This document shows, piece by piece, positions 11,043-21,597 of a DNA stretch of 64,000 nt. Source of the DNA: Dichotomocladium elegans (taxonomy: Eukaryota; Mucoromycota; Mucoromycetes; Mucorales; Lichtheimiaceae). The notes under the pieces were generated by a model, which searched no databases, had not been told where the DNA came from, and saw only the letters and a list, made by a program, of their open reading frames with translations. How positions within the stretch are numbered: the first letter of the stretch is position 1; each line of letters begins with the position of its first letter. Location: assembly GCA_025716815.1 (NCBI GenBank), contig JAIXMN010000009.1, positions 930,001-994,000 of the forward strand, in the 5' to 3' direction. The position numbers and the translations under genes were made by a program.

Positions 11043-11294
11043 TGTGGCAAAGGACCGTCAATTTAGCAAAGTGAAGAGACTGGATAGCAGATAACCCAGA
11101 GGAATGTGCAGTAGACTGAGTAATGGACTATGGTAAAGGACGCTTCATGAAAAGCTAAGAAACTGGTTAATGGACTGAATAAGGGACTGGGACACAGACA
11201 TGTTGCAATTGAAGTCCTTAATTGCACAGTTCTTTACTTTGTCCGCTATCCAGTCTCTTTTACTTTTCCAATCAAATCGTCCTTTGCCATAGTC
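11043..11294. repeat. Three related ~80-bp units, two direct and one inverted
   Basis: Units begin near 11043 and 11126 on the plus strand; a third runs on the minus strand from 11294 to about 11200. Each starts TATGGCAAAGGAC-like and continues AAAGAGACTGGATAGC-like. Translated, the units share YGKGRF...KRDWIADN...CA, with stops between the plus units. This looks like a decayed coding repeat that was duplicated and partly inverted. The parent family is not recognised. Confidence 0.6.
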
Positions 11295-11390
11295 AGGGTG
11301 TTGCTCGATACTGACTGGTACATATATATGAGCGCATGGAATATGGTTTGGGAAAGTTACAATAATCTTTTTTTTTTCAACCATAAGTCT

Positions 11391-11703
11391 AACGACACGT
11401 GGAAGTTTGTCTACGAATTGAACTGCCTTGCTGATTATGTCTACGACCATCAAGAGACCCGCGTACTTGCCGAGGAGATACGTATGGCAGATGTCTCTGA
11501 GCGCTTGTATCAGGACTTCAACAATTGCTCACTGTTTGATGAAGTACAGTACGTCAGTGTAATGGATATATTGTTACGAACGCTTCAAGCAGGACTGTCC
11601 TCTGGATGCGTCTACTGATGCTATTGACAAGAACGACAGTGACGAAAAATATTCGGAAATGCCGATGGAGCGGAACGGGCAGCCTAAGATCAATATCGGT
11701 TGA
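11391..11703 (+). pseudogene. Possible 3' gene fragment, unknown
   Basis: An open stretch encodes SNDTWKFVYELNCLADYVYD and continues to CSLFDE at about 11541. Removing a 49-nt GTACAG...AAGCAG intron joins it in frame to an acidic tail ending QPKINIG and TGA at 11701-11703. No convincing 5' exon is found; the sequence before it is the inverted repeat cluster. It may be the truncated end of a decayed gene. Confidence 0.28.
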
Positions 11704-11957
11704 GCTGCAAATATATTATGTCTTTTGATATTTGTCGCGCAAGGCCAAGCAGATACATCAGAAAAAAAATAGCATCATACACAGATTTCACAGACACGTA
11801 GCTAGATGACGGAAGATAAAAGAGGTTTACACACATGTATATGTCCTATATCCATGAAGCTGCCTCCCATGACAGATCTACTCGACTTGAAGTCGGAAAA
11901 CATATTCTATGCTGAACGTACATGTATCCATAGCCGTTTATGCAGTACTTGATGTAC

Positions 11958-12250
11958 TTAAACCTTTTCAAACATCGGCTCAAAAATCCTAATCTTGTCT
12001 CAGTCAGTGTAAGTTGTGTAACTGGCCGTAGAACCTCTCTCCTTCATCAAATCAGCTACATCCTTTCGCTTGGGATATGGGTAATAACAAGTTCACACAT
12101 ACCATTCCAAGATAGATTACGCAAGTATTGAGTGTTGAAACATAAAGATGAAGGAGGATGTCTCTTCATTAATGAGGCATATTTCATAGGCTCGATACAT
12201 CTATACTAATTAGCTTACATGACCTTGCACATCTTAGTAAATAGCAGATG
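11958..12250 (-). mobile_element. Tc1/mariner element relic, copy 4 fragment
   Basis: Nucleotide similarity to copy 1: the stretch with CAGTCAGTGTAAGTTGTGTA, the block matching its TCCTTTCGCTTGGGA segment, and the ATGACCTTG...CATCTT block occur in the same order and orientation as at about 1530-1780. It corresponds to the transposase N-terminal region. All frames are broken and no ends could be assigned. Confidence 0.6.
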
Positions 12251-14439
12251 ATTTCAGTTGAATTTGTATAGTTACGTAAGGACAAATTTGCCAGACTGTG
12301 TGCGCAACATCTTGTTTCTGTTCATGCGAACAGTTGGCTTATCATCTTGCACAGCAATATTTTGGGAAATGAGACATGGTTTTCACAATTGTGTATACCC
12401 ATGTTGCCCATTGCAATCACCTCAAACGCTTATACTGCACAGTTTCAGTTCACCTGTTTACTTATCGATAAAGACAGGTCATGCAAAAGAGCAATTGATA
12501 AATGGTTTTTGGCTGGTTGTCTTGCTATTAAGCTCCAAGGTTTCTCCATCTCCCTCTTTTCTGTCGGAAAGTAGCATGGATACTGATTTGTATATACACC
12601 ATGGATGGAATTTCTGCTATAACCGGTGCCTCCTTGCTGGAAAGACCTTCAAAGCACTTGATGGATTCAAGAATCTACCTGCGGTGCTTCAGGCTAATTG
12701 CTTTTTGTAAAAGTACTGATCATCGTAATTTAGAGTAAAGCGATGCCGATCCGCCAGCGTAAACTTCCATCCCAGTGTATCACACGATGATACCCCTTCC
12801 TCCACCGCAAGTTGCATCTGTCATCAATACACGAAAATTTTCACTTTTTGGGTGTAAGACCATCCCTAGTAGTCTAATCATTTTGCTCCATGTTGGCATG
12901 AGGAATATGAACAAAGAATATGATATTTATTATCTTCTGTCCAGATGGCTAACCTGGAGCAGCGACCTATCTGGAAAATAGCTTTCAATCTATGAGATGA
13001 CATATTCGTTCCCCATTGTAGATTTCATGCTTCCTGAAGGACGATGACGACGGTATGTTGCGTACCTGGATATTATACCTAAAATCTGCCTGAACGAGAC
13101 AGAGCACAACTGTTAGCAATCCATCTTTTGCTGCCACTAAAGTTGCAGCTTGGCATGAATAATAGCAAGTTCTGATGCTCAATACCTCCACATCGCTCGC
13201 TGGCTCATCTGGTCAATGCCGGGTGTAGTGAGGAACCAGATTGATATCTATCGAGTGGACAGGCCTTTGTCTTTTATACCATGAAGAATATTAATGCTAC
13301 ATATATGCTAAATTGCTCCACCGGACCATCTCATCCATTTTGGCCAGTTACTTACGAGCGGCAACATTGTGCTCTTTTTTTCTTTCCCTCTTTTTTCTTT
13401 TGCATGTCTTTGCGTCCTCCCCCCCCCATGATGCTGGATGACTTTGTATGTTCTTCCAAATCTGGTTTATTCAAATGTTGATGTTCATCTGTGCGCCCTG
13501 CAACTAGTCATCTTTCAGCATTCACCACCTCTCGCCTCAATCTCCTCTTCGGCCCGGCTTTGTTGATGTTGGTGTGTCTTTCGGTTGCTTTCTCTACTGC
13601 ATAAGGGGGGTATTTATGGAGCCGCATAATAACTGACAGCCGGCTTTAATGTACTATCTACTGACAGCCTAGCCTTGTCCACAAAAATTGCCACCACTTC
13701 CATCGGGAAGTCTCGTATTATATAGTTCCTACCCCTGCTTCTAAAATCACGGATTCTTTCCGTTCTCGCCGATGGTTGCACTGGTGACAATAAGAACAGG
13801 TTTGACACCACATATACCGTACATAAACAAAAATAAAAAAGGTTGATTGGAGCACTTAGAGATATTGACATCAGCTTCAAGCTACAGCTTTATGACTTGC
13901 TTAATTTCGTCAGTTTGCCCATCTCCAACCTGCTTTCAGGGACGAGTGGGAAGGAAAAAGATATTGATTCAAAACCTTGATACCGAGTAGATTCTGGAAC
14001 ATTGTGTGCATAAAATAGGACATGAAATAATTATCTTAGGAGGTTCCTATGCATCACCTACACAGCATGTGCCTAACCGTTCACTTAAGCTACCTTGCCA
14101 TGTCGCCGTCATAAATAGTTTTCCTGCAGCACGAAAAGCAGTAAATCGTTCAAAACGTTTGACGCAAGTTTTGATGGTATCCAGATTAGCGATACTGTTT
14201 CTTCCGCATCATGCGCTTTTGCATAGTGTAGTTTTCCCTGCCCAAAGAATCGAATGTTTCTATGCAGTGAGGCGGGGTGGAAGCAGGTTGGGGAGGAGGT
14301 GGTGGTGGGCGATAATCGCCAAGCCACCAAAATAATTCACGGGAGCCGTGCGCCATAAAATTGTTTTTTAAGCTTCCGATCAAGGAGAATCGAGAAAAAA
14401 GAGAGAGAGCTTGGAAAAAAATTACCGCCTACTTATACG
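12251..14439. other. 2.2-kb stretch without a supported gene
   Basis: Several 60-150-codon open frames on both strands, none with recognisable motifs or a coherent splice model. Likely decayed repeats plus the upstream region of the eIF3b gene. A short perfect palindrome GGCGATAATCGCC, enclosed by GGTGG/CCACC, lies near 14300-14330. Confidence 0.5.
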
Positions 14440-16889
14440 ATGTCTGACCTCGACTTGAAGAACCTGCCGGAGCGCGAAGAAGAAATCGACTTTAGCGACA
14501 TTTACGAGAAGCATCAGATCAATGTTGAGGATGATCTCGACACGATCATTGTTGTTGACGGTGCTCCCATCGTCGATGAAGCCAAGGAAGAAAAGTTGCG
14601 GACCGTTTTGACAAAGCTGTTTACAAAGAATGCCGGTGAAATCAAGGAGAATGGCATCTGGATGCCTATGGCTCCCAATGCCAGCGGCAAGCGTGAGAGC
14701 AAGGGGTATGTACTTATCGGCCTGGACTCAAAGGCGATGGGACCGTCCGCCGACCCGTTGGACGCGCGTTATGCTCATCTTGTTTATTTCTAGTTTCCTC
14801 TTCATCGATTTTGAGACCCCCGAAGCAGCCCATGCCGCCATTAAGAATTTGGATGGCCATAAAATGTCTAAGTCACATCAACTTTCTGTCAACCGCTTTT
14901 CAGATGTCGAGAAATACGCTACCATGAGCGACGAGTATGTTCCGCCAGTACAGGAGGAGTTCAAGCCCAAAGAGCACTTGAAGAGTTGGTTAATGGATCC
15001 TCAGGCTCGTGACCAATTCTTCGTGTACCATGGTAACGATGCCGGTATCTACTGGAACCGCAAGTCTGAGAAGCCAGAAGAAGTGTATTCTCGACGGGTA
15101 AGTTTGGTTCACAAAAGGGCGCAATTCTTGTGAGGGTGCTTCATTTGACCTATTTGTTATGAAACAGGACTGGACTCAGGGCTATCTTCAATGGTCGCCT
15201 CTTGGCAGCTATATTGCCACTTTCCATAGCCAGGGCATTGCCCTCTGGGGTGGACCATCATGGGCGCAGATTGTGCGTTTCTACCATCCTGGCGTCAGAC
15301 TTATTGATTTCTCGCCCAATGAGAGATACCTCGTGACTTGGTCGACCGAACCTATCAATCTTTCCCGCATCCCAGCAAACACCCGCCACCCCTTCTCTGA
15401 CTACGACGAGGGCAACCAGACCATTGTCTGGGACATTAAGACCGGCGCCCTGCTCCGAACCTTCCCCTCCACCCAATCTGAGAGCCAACAAAAGACTGTC
15501 CGATGGCCCATGTTCAAGTGGTCTCCCTCTGACAAGTACTTCGCCCGTGTTGTGCCTGGTCAGCAGCTCTCCGTGTACGAGGCTCCTTCGATGACCTTGC
15601 TGGACAAGAAGAGTATCAAGATTGACGGTATTGTCGATTTCGAATGGTCCCCCGCTCTTGGCGGTAAGGCAGATCCTAAGCTCAACCAGAAAGAAGAGGT
15701 GCTGTCCTACTGGACTCCTGAGGTTGGCAACCAGCCTGCACGTGTGACGATTATGGCCATGCCAAGCAAGGAGATTGTGCGGACAAAGAACTTGTTCAAT
15801 GTCACCGAGGTGTGTTATTTGAGCATGATGCAACGAGATAAAGAGAGGAGGCTAAACGTTCTGATTTCTGTATAAAAGTGTTCTCTGTACTGGCAATCCC
15901 AGGGCTACTTCCTTGCAGTCAAGGTCAATCGCCACACCAAAACCAAGAAGTCACAGTTCACCAATCTTGAGATCTTCCGAATGTGCGAGAAGGCCATTCC
16001 TGTCGAGACACTCGAGATCAAGGATCCTGTGCTCAAGTTCGCCTGGGAGCCGAATGGCGAGCGTTTCGCCACGATCAGCACGAACGATCCCGCCTATGGC
16101 GCCGCCCCCAACCAGAGTGGCGCTGCTGCGCCGACCACCATCAAGACCGCTATCACCTTCTACTATCTTGACACAAGCAAAGCTGTGGCAGGTTTCCGCC
16201 CATTGAAAAAGATTGAGAAGAAGACTGCGAACAACTTTGCCTGGTCGCCAAAGGGCCGTCACATCGTCCTTGCCACCATCCGCAGCCCGAGCTCCCACGA
16301 CATTGAGTTCTGGGATCTCGATTTTGAACCTGCCGCTGGCAGCAGTCTCAGCGAAGCTGCCAAGAAGGAGGGCAAGAAGGAGGTCGATTCTATTCAGCTG
16401 CTGGCAACACAGGAGCACTATGGCGTCACAGACATTGAATGGGACCCCACCGGCCGCTACGTGGCGAGTGGCTCCAGCGCATGGCATCATTCCGTCGACC
16501 ACGGCTTCGCCATCTGGGATTTCAAGGGTCAGCAGCTCATCCAGGAGAACATTGATAACTTTAAGCTGCTCCAATGGCGCCCGCGCCCCAAGACCCTACT
16601 CTCCGATGAGCAGAAGAAGAAGATTCGCAAGAACCTCCGACAATATAGCAAGATCTTTGACGAGGAGGACTTGGCTGCTGGCGATGCTAACGCCGCTAAG
16701 CTTATTGCCGCCCGCCGAAAAGCCGTCGAGGAATGGTACGCCTGGAGAAAGCAGGCTGAGAAGCAGATGCTCGAAGAGCGTAAGGCTGCAGGCAAGGAGC
16801 TGCGATCTACCCAGGACGACGGCAAGTCCGAGACTATCGAGGAATGGGTCGAGGAGGTCATTGACGAAGTCGAAGAGATTGTGGATTGA
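14440..16889 (+). CDS. PRT1: Eukaryotic translation initiation factor 3 subunit B
   Basis: Scaffold subunit of eIF3, which recruits the 43S complex and mRNA in the cytosol. Four exons (14440-14705, 14794-15097, 15170-15809, 15880-16889) give 739 residues, the normal family length. The acidic N terminus is followed by an RRM split by intron 1 (splicing restores GFLFIDFE). A WD40-like eIF3b propeller follows: LQWSPLGSYIATFHSQGIAL, VRLIDFSPNERYLVTWS, WDIKTG, FKWSPSDKYFARV, FAWSPKGRHIVLATI, IEWDPTGRYVASGS. The C-terminal helix contains LLQWRPRPKTLLSDEQKKKI and EEWYAWRKQAEKQMLEERKA, and the tail is acidic. The gene looks intact. Codon use is GC-richer than its neighbours, in keeping with high expression. 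A transposon starts about 130 bases after the stop. Confidence 0.97.
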
Positions 16890-17209
16890 GGAAAAGGACA
16901 GAACTTTGGCGAATAATTGCATTATCGGTAGACATAACATAATAAAACGTAACCCATGTATGACGTTCATTGACATCGTTGCATTGCCAATGTATCAGAG
17001 CAAATCTTTTGTATATACACCATTTTTCAAAATCAAAGTCGCACCCTGCCAGTTCTGAAGTCGCAGGATCGCAAAAATACAAATCGCATTTTTGCCCGGA
17101 AATCTTTACGCGTGATGACAAAGCAAAAGTCGCATACATACACGGAAAGATGTCGCAAATCCATCTCATCCTTATGACTCTTTCTCTTTATAAACTTTTA
17201 CATTTTGAA

Positions 17210-17539
17210 ATGAGCAATCTATTATTTTACAACGATGGCCAAGGTCATGTCGCTGATGAGGAAATGTACTCACTTCAATCGGTTTGTTCTTACACTGAAT
17301 ATCTGCGTAGCATATCGTGCAAAGATAACTCTGAGTTTACTCTCACACACATTCCCAAGCGAAAGGATACATACATTCGGATGAAAGAAGCGGGGATCAA
17401 GGGCAGTTACACAGCATACACTGATCAAGGCAAGGTCAGATGTTTCAAACTGGTGTTTGAGAAGATCTTGAGTGCATCAGCTGCAGCAAAACTGCTAGGA
17501 ATCCATGTTCGTTCAGCACAGCGATGGGCATTACAGTAA
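17210..17539 (+). pseudogene. Truncated Tc1/mariner transposase N terminus
   Basis: It opens MSNLLFYNDGQGHVADEEM and runs to the HTH segment ILSASAAAKLLGIHVRSAQR, then stops just after RWALQ. It matches the copy at 36 kb closely over this part. No DDE catalytic domain follows, so this element cannot supply its own transposase. Confidence 0.8.
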
Positions 17540-18069
17540 GAAAAGGACCCTGACAGCATTTTAGGAAACGTAGAAGCAGAGGGCCGATCGTGTATTCTCA
17601 ATGAAGAGCATTTATTGTTCTAGAATGCAATTGTCGCTAAAAATAGCCGTACTCAAAAGAATCAATATCGAGAAGACTAAGTTTATTCTTGGAAAGAACA
17701 AAGAACTATCAGAATGTGCTTGTCGCTTTTGTCAGTGAGCCATTTAGCCTGGAGATTGTAACTCCGAAGCTGGTTATCAAATGGAATAATGAAGTAATGG
17801 CTTTCAGGAGACTCCTGTGTTCTCATTGTAATATTCAGAGAAATTATTCATTATGTACCTACACTTCCTGAACGTATGGATAAGGATGACAGCAGTGTCG
17901 TGTTTTGTTGTGTTGTAAGAGACTGAGAGAGTACGAAAAGAAATACAATCTTCCTACACTACACAAGTGCCGGATATGTATCGGATTATTCTTGAGATGG
18001 TCTCTTGGAATTACTTGTTGGAATTGTTTGGGATTTCATTGTTGATTTCAGACCTCCCTCACGTCGATA

Positions 18070-18225
18070 CAGTGGTCGCCCGTTATAATGATACCCTCGG
18101 TTCCAGGAAATCGCATCACTATAATGAATTGGAATAAGCCCTACCTGGCAATTTTGTCCTTCATAAAGTGTATCGCTATAACGAATTATCATTATAATGA
18201 ATATCACTATAACGAGCGGCCACTG
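18070..18225. mobile_element. Pogo/Tigger-like MITE, 156 bp
   Basis: Terminal inverted repeats CAGTGGTCGCCCGTTATAAT at the left and, inverted, CAGTGGCCGCTCGTTATAGT at the right. Each is flanked by TA (18068-18069, 18226-18227). CAGTGG...CGTTATA ends and a TA target are hallmarks of pogo-type elements. There is no coding capacity. It sits inside the Fanzor-bearing element, 245 bases before the Fanzor ATG. Confidence 0.9.
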
Positions 18226-18290
18226 TAAAACCTCATTAAAGAACCCAGTGGGAAAAAGAAAAACACTGTGGAGATGGATCATTGCTGACA

Positions 18291-18300
18291 CTATAAATAG
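18291..18300 (+). promoter_or_regulatory. TATA box upstream of the Fanzor gene
   Basis: CTATAAATAG, about 170 bases before the ATG at 18471 and 65 bases after the MITE. It is the only good TATA element in the leader. Its use as the Fanzor promoter is an inference. Confidence 0.45.
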
Positions 18301-18470
18301 TGATGCTCAAGCAAACTGTCCCTTTCCATTATCCACATACAAAACTAGAGCCCATACAGCCTACAGAAAATAACACAGCACCACATTTACGGTTGAAAGG
18401 TAATACAGCCGCTTTCATACTCGGCTCTGCGATACTAAGAAATAATATACCCTAGGTCTTCACCCACCAA

Positions 18471-20669
18471 ATGGCCCAACCCCACCGCCCCGTCATTCCC
18501 GAAGGCATGCGCACTGGCCACAGCATTGACCGCACTGGCCGTATAATTGGGGTGAAATCGTCCATACGGGGCATCGGCTGGCGACAGCAGTACCGTGAAC
18601 GTCTGTATCAGTTGGTTGACCTTGTCCACAACACCACAACACAGGCGTACGCGTTCGCCAAATATATTTTCATCAACGAGGCAGCGCGCGATCCAACTTT
18701 TAACATCCAGGAAAACATCACGGAGAAGTTCTTTTCAGAAGTTTGGCTCTCCATGGTAAACAAAGCCGAACGCCGCACCCAAGGTGAAACTGCCCGCATC
18801 CGAGAACTAATTAATCGCCACAAGGATGGGTACCTTCGGATATCCGGATACGACAGGCCTGCGTTCCCTTATTCCCAGCAATGTTCTTCTTACGAAGGCA
18901 CCAAGATTTATACTGCTTACGTGAATAATGTCCACATGCGGTTCGGGCAACACCTTCGGCGTGTCATCAATGTCATCCTGAATCTTCGTCAGCGAAAAGC
19001 CGACCGCAAGCGAGAGTTAATCGCACAGGGCCTAAGCCCCGATCAAGTACGCCAGGACCTTTATGAAACCATCACCCGGCATGCCACAGGATTCAAGCTA
19101 GCAATTGCCCGTCGAGGTGTTTTGAGGGAAGACATTAGTGCCGAACCTGGATTTCTTCGGGAAGCATACGATATCCTACAACCTGTCTTAAACGCTTACC
19201 CCCGAAACCACCAATTCCAACACCAGAGTATCTATTACGACGCCAAGGCCAATCCTGTTAAGCATTTCAACGCCTTCTTCCAGCTTGCACGCGTTTGTCA
19301 ACAGAACGGAATACGCGGATTCAACTGTTTTCCACTTCGTCGCTCGTGGTCACCATGCTACATGGAGATCGATACGAAAATCCTTTGCTACCATATCCTG
19401 GGCTGCAAAATGGAATCCCACACAAGCAATATGGAGTACTGGAGACGTGTTGTAAACCTGAAATCAAGAGCTTTCAAACCCCAAGAATCCGAGCTGCTCC
19501 AATTCCGTGGGACTATTCACACTGACGGCGTCGGTGTTACTGTGTTCAAGAAGACAAATGGCCTTCAATCGGGTTTCGGACAGAGATTTGGCATCCAGAG
19601 CGAAGATATCGAATACGTCACCCCACAGATACTCCGGAACGAAGACTATAGAGGACAATGGGTCACCATTGATCCTGGCAGAAGGGACCTGTTGTATTGC
19701 GTTCATGAGAACTCGTCACCCGACAACCACCAGACCTTCCGATATACAAAGCAGCTTCAAGATCATACACGGAAGACCAAACGGTACTGCAGACTCCGAG
19801 AACGACTCAAGTTAGAGCGACCCGAGGTCGCGTTGGCTGAGCAGAATCTATCTCAATTTCAAAGTCATACGCTTTCCGTGCCCAACTACGACGGATACCT
19901 GCCGCCAAGAATCGGGTCTCTGTAGTTCTCAAGTCTTTCTACGCGACAACCACTACGAACCACCCGAACCCGCAATTTCTTTTTCGAAAACTTCGCCTGT
20001 CAGCGTTTTACAAGAAGCAGCAAGCAGATGAAAAGCTTCTCGACTCTTTGAATGCGAAGTTTGGCAGTAGGTCCGTTTTCGTGATGGGAAATTGGTCTGC
20101 GCCGCATACAAGATATCACGAGCCTATCCGTGGTGTCGGCTTCCGGCGGCTGTTGAAGAAGAACAATTGCAATGTTTATTTGATCGACGAGTACAAGACA
20201 AGCAAGTGCTGCCCTGTATGTGACAATGAAAGCCTTGCTACCTTTAAAATGGTTCCTAATCCACGCCCATATCGACGACCCGACAATCCGCTCACGATCT
20301 GCCATGGCCTGCTACGGTATGAAGGACGGGCATGTTGTGTTATATTTCCAAAAGATTATAATACAGTATTTTGATGTTTCAATAGATGCACAAATCAAAA
20401 CTGTACAGCAGGCATGGCAGAGGGTGTTTGTCAACCAAGGTTATGGAACCGGGGATCTGGCGGCGGCTCTCAACATGCATCATATCCTCCGGGGTCTTCG
20501 GGAAGATGGTATCATCCCAGCAAGGTTCCAGAGAAGAAATGCTGCACAAGCATCCGCAGCTGGTGGAAGGCCACACTCACCTGAACCAGAGCAGCGCAAC
20601 GTGAGACTACGACGGGCAAGGCCAGGAAGGCCACGAGGTGCACGCTCTGGCGGGTCGAGACGACCGTAA
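18471..20669 (+). pseudogene. Fanzor (TnpB-like RNA-guided endonuclease), two frameshifts
   Basis: The 484-codon 5' frame carries the helical N-terminal part typical of Fanzors, the FNCFPLRRSW motif, RuvC-I Asp in WVTIDPGRRDLL and RuvC-II Glu in VALAEQNLS. After a one-base shift near 19,900 the frame continues VLKSFYATTTTN, FRKLRLSAFYKKQQADEKLL, then GFRRLLKKN and DEYKTSKCCPVC. A 69-nt intron (20317-20385, GTATGA...CAATAG) joins CHGLLR to CTNQNC, completing the zinc-finger cysteines. RuvC-III Asp follows in LWNR/DLAAALNM, where an extra G in a GGGG run (20451-20454) shifts the frame. The C-terminal tail is Arg/Pro-rich. All three RuvC acidic residues are present. As given, the gene cannot make a full protein; the two indels are either real decay or sequence errors. 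Fanzors are established eukaryotic relatives of TnpB that cut DNA guided by an omega RNA. Confidence 0.92.
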
Positions 20670-20686
20670 CCCCAACCAAGAATTTT

Positions 20687-20948
20687 CCGCGTCAGTTATC
20701 GCTGACGCACCCAGGATAACCATAGCCCTTCGGGGCAAGCCCCCTTCCTTTGGAAGGACGGTGTGTTGTAAGTCAACGGGATTGGAGAAGGCGTAGTGTT
20801 TTCTGCTGACTAACAGGGTTTCATCCATGGATGCGAAATCTTTTTACCTATTGATACGACAAACTTATATAATTCTATGCGACATTTTTCTTGTATTTTG
20901 CACGACATTATTTTATCTTGTTTACGACATTTATTTTTGAAAATAAAG
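20687..20948 (+). ncRNA. Candidate omega RNA / right-end element of the Fanzor locus
   Basis: Begins 18 bases after the Fanzor stop and runs to the right terminal repeat. Hairpin 1: 20689-20695 pairs perfectly with 20702-20708 (7 bp, loop TTATCG). Hairpin 2: GCCC-TTCG-GGGC at 20725-20736. Hairpin 3: CCTTCC-TTT-GGAAGG at 20743-20757. A weaker GTTG/CAAC hairpin lies at 20765-20777. The same region is recognisable in copy 1 (reverse strand, about 906-993), where hairpin 1 has three compensated stem changes. In TnpB and Fanzor systems the guide RNA scaffold is encoded here and the guide comes from sequence past the right end. The 5' end of the RNA is not known and may overlap the coding region. 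Confidence 0.65.
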
Positions 20949-21170
20949 TATCCGTGAACATCTACGTATTGGGAGTTTATGTCAGAGCTGCTTCAACGTT
21001 CCACACATATTAATCTAGGCTCTGTCTGCCTACAGAGTATCCAAGTTACTTTATTATTTTGGTGAGACGGGGATAGCAACAGCAATCAATGGATCCTACA
21101 AGAGTTACGGTGAGGACGAATCAGTTCTTGATTTTGAAAGCATCAGCGCCCGTGCAGAGGATAAACGTAT

Positions 21171-21467
21171 CTTATTGCTCAAGAATAAAAGGTCATCGAC
21201 AGCTACAGATTGAGAGCAGAATAGGCTAAGGTCACGCCTAAACCTCCGTACGGAACCCATTCCACAAGGCGTTTGTCTGCAGCAAGGCCCTCAGTGCCTG
21301 CCTCCTTTTAGGAGAACCTCTCAAGCTGTAGTACCAGAGCAAAACGCAGCCTAGGTGGAGATGCCACTGAGGATGTCATCTCACCTAAAATCCTTACGGA
21401 ACCCATTTCACAAGGCGTTTGTCTGCAGCAAGGATGATTTTTCCCTGCCTCCTTTTCAGATGTCTGC
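21171..21467 (+). repeat. Direct repeat unit A, ~297 bp
   Basis: Nearly identical to 21598-21896, offset about 427 bp. It contains two internal copies of a ~40-base motif (ACGGAACCCATTCCACAAGG, near 21250 and 21396), each followed by CTGCCTCCTTTT. It also has a bulged inverted repeat GGTGGAGATG...CATCTCACC at 21355-21384. No coding potential. It starts 220 bp beyond the Fanzor element. Confidence 0.9.
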
Positions 21468-21597
21468 GCTTTGTCCTGGCCGTTTAGATGGATTGTTACC
21501 TATCAGTGAGAATTGATGTAAACCAGTGATTATAAAAACCGTTCATCAACTGGATAATCAGAAATGAAACCGACAACGGCAGGAAGGATGAACTTAT

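Larger units (their letters stand above)
17018..20948 (+). mobile_element. Fanzor-bearing Tc1/mariner-type element (copy 3, composite)
   Basis: The left end reads CACCATTTTTCAAAATCAAA then GTCGCA. The right end, read inward, is CTTTATTTTCAAAAATAAAT then GTCGTA. Both match the ends of copy 1, and TA dinucleotides lie outside them at 17016-17017 and 20949-20950. Subterminal GTCGCA-like motifs recur near both ends (17037, 17059; 20862-20930 inverted). Inside, in order: a truncated transposase with HTH (17210-17539), about 500 bp of decayed sequence, a pogo-like MITE (18070-18225), a TATA box, the Fanzor gene (18471-20669) and a structured right end. A 20-base box near the right end (TTTCTGCTGACTAACAGGGT at 20800-20819) matches copies 1 and 2. 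The boundaries are read from sequence; that it moved as one unit is an inference. Confidence 0.8.

Noticed and set aside
20856..20935. Four spaced GTCG(C/T)A-type motifs that look like a short repeat array (CRISPR-like)
   Set aside because: The units are only 6-8 bases with irregular spacing and no conserved repeat length. They match subterminal motifs of the Tc1/mariner family at the other end of the same element, so they are transposon end repeats.
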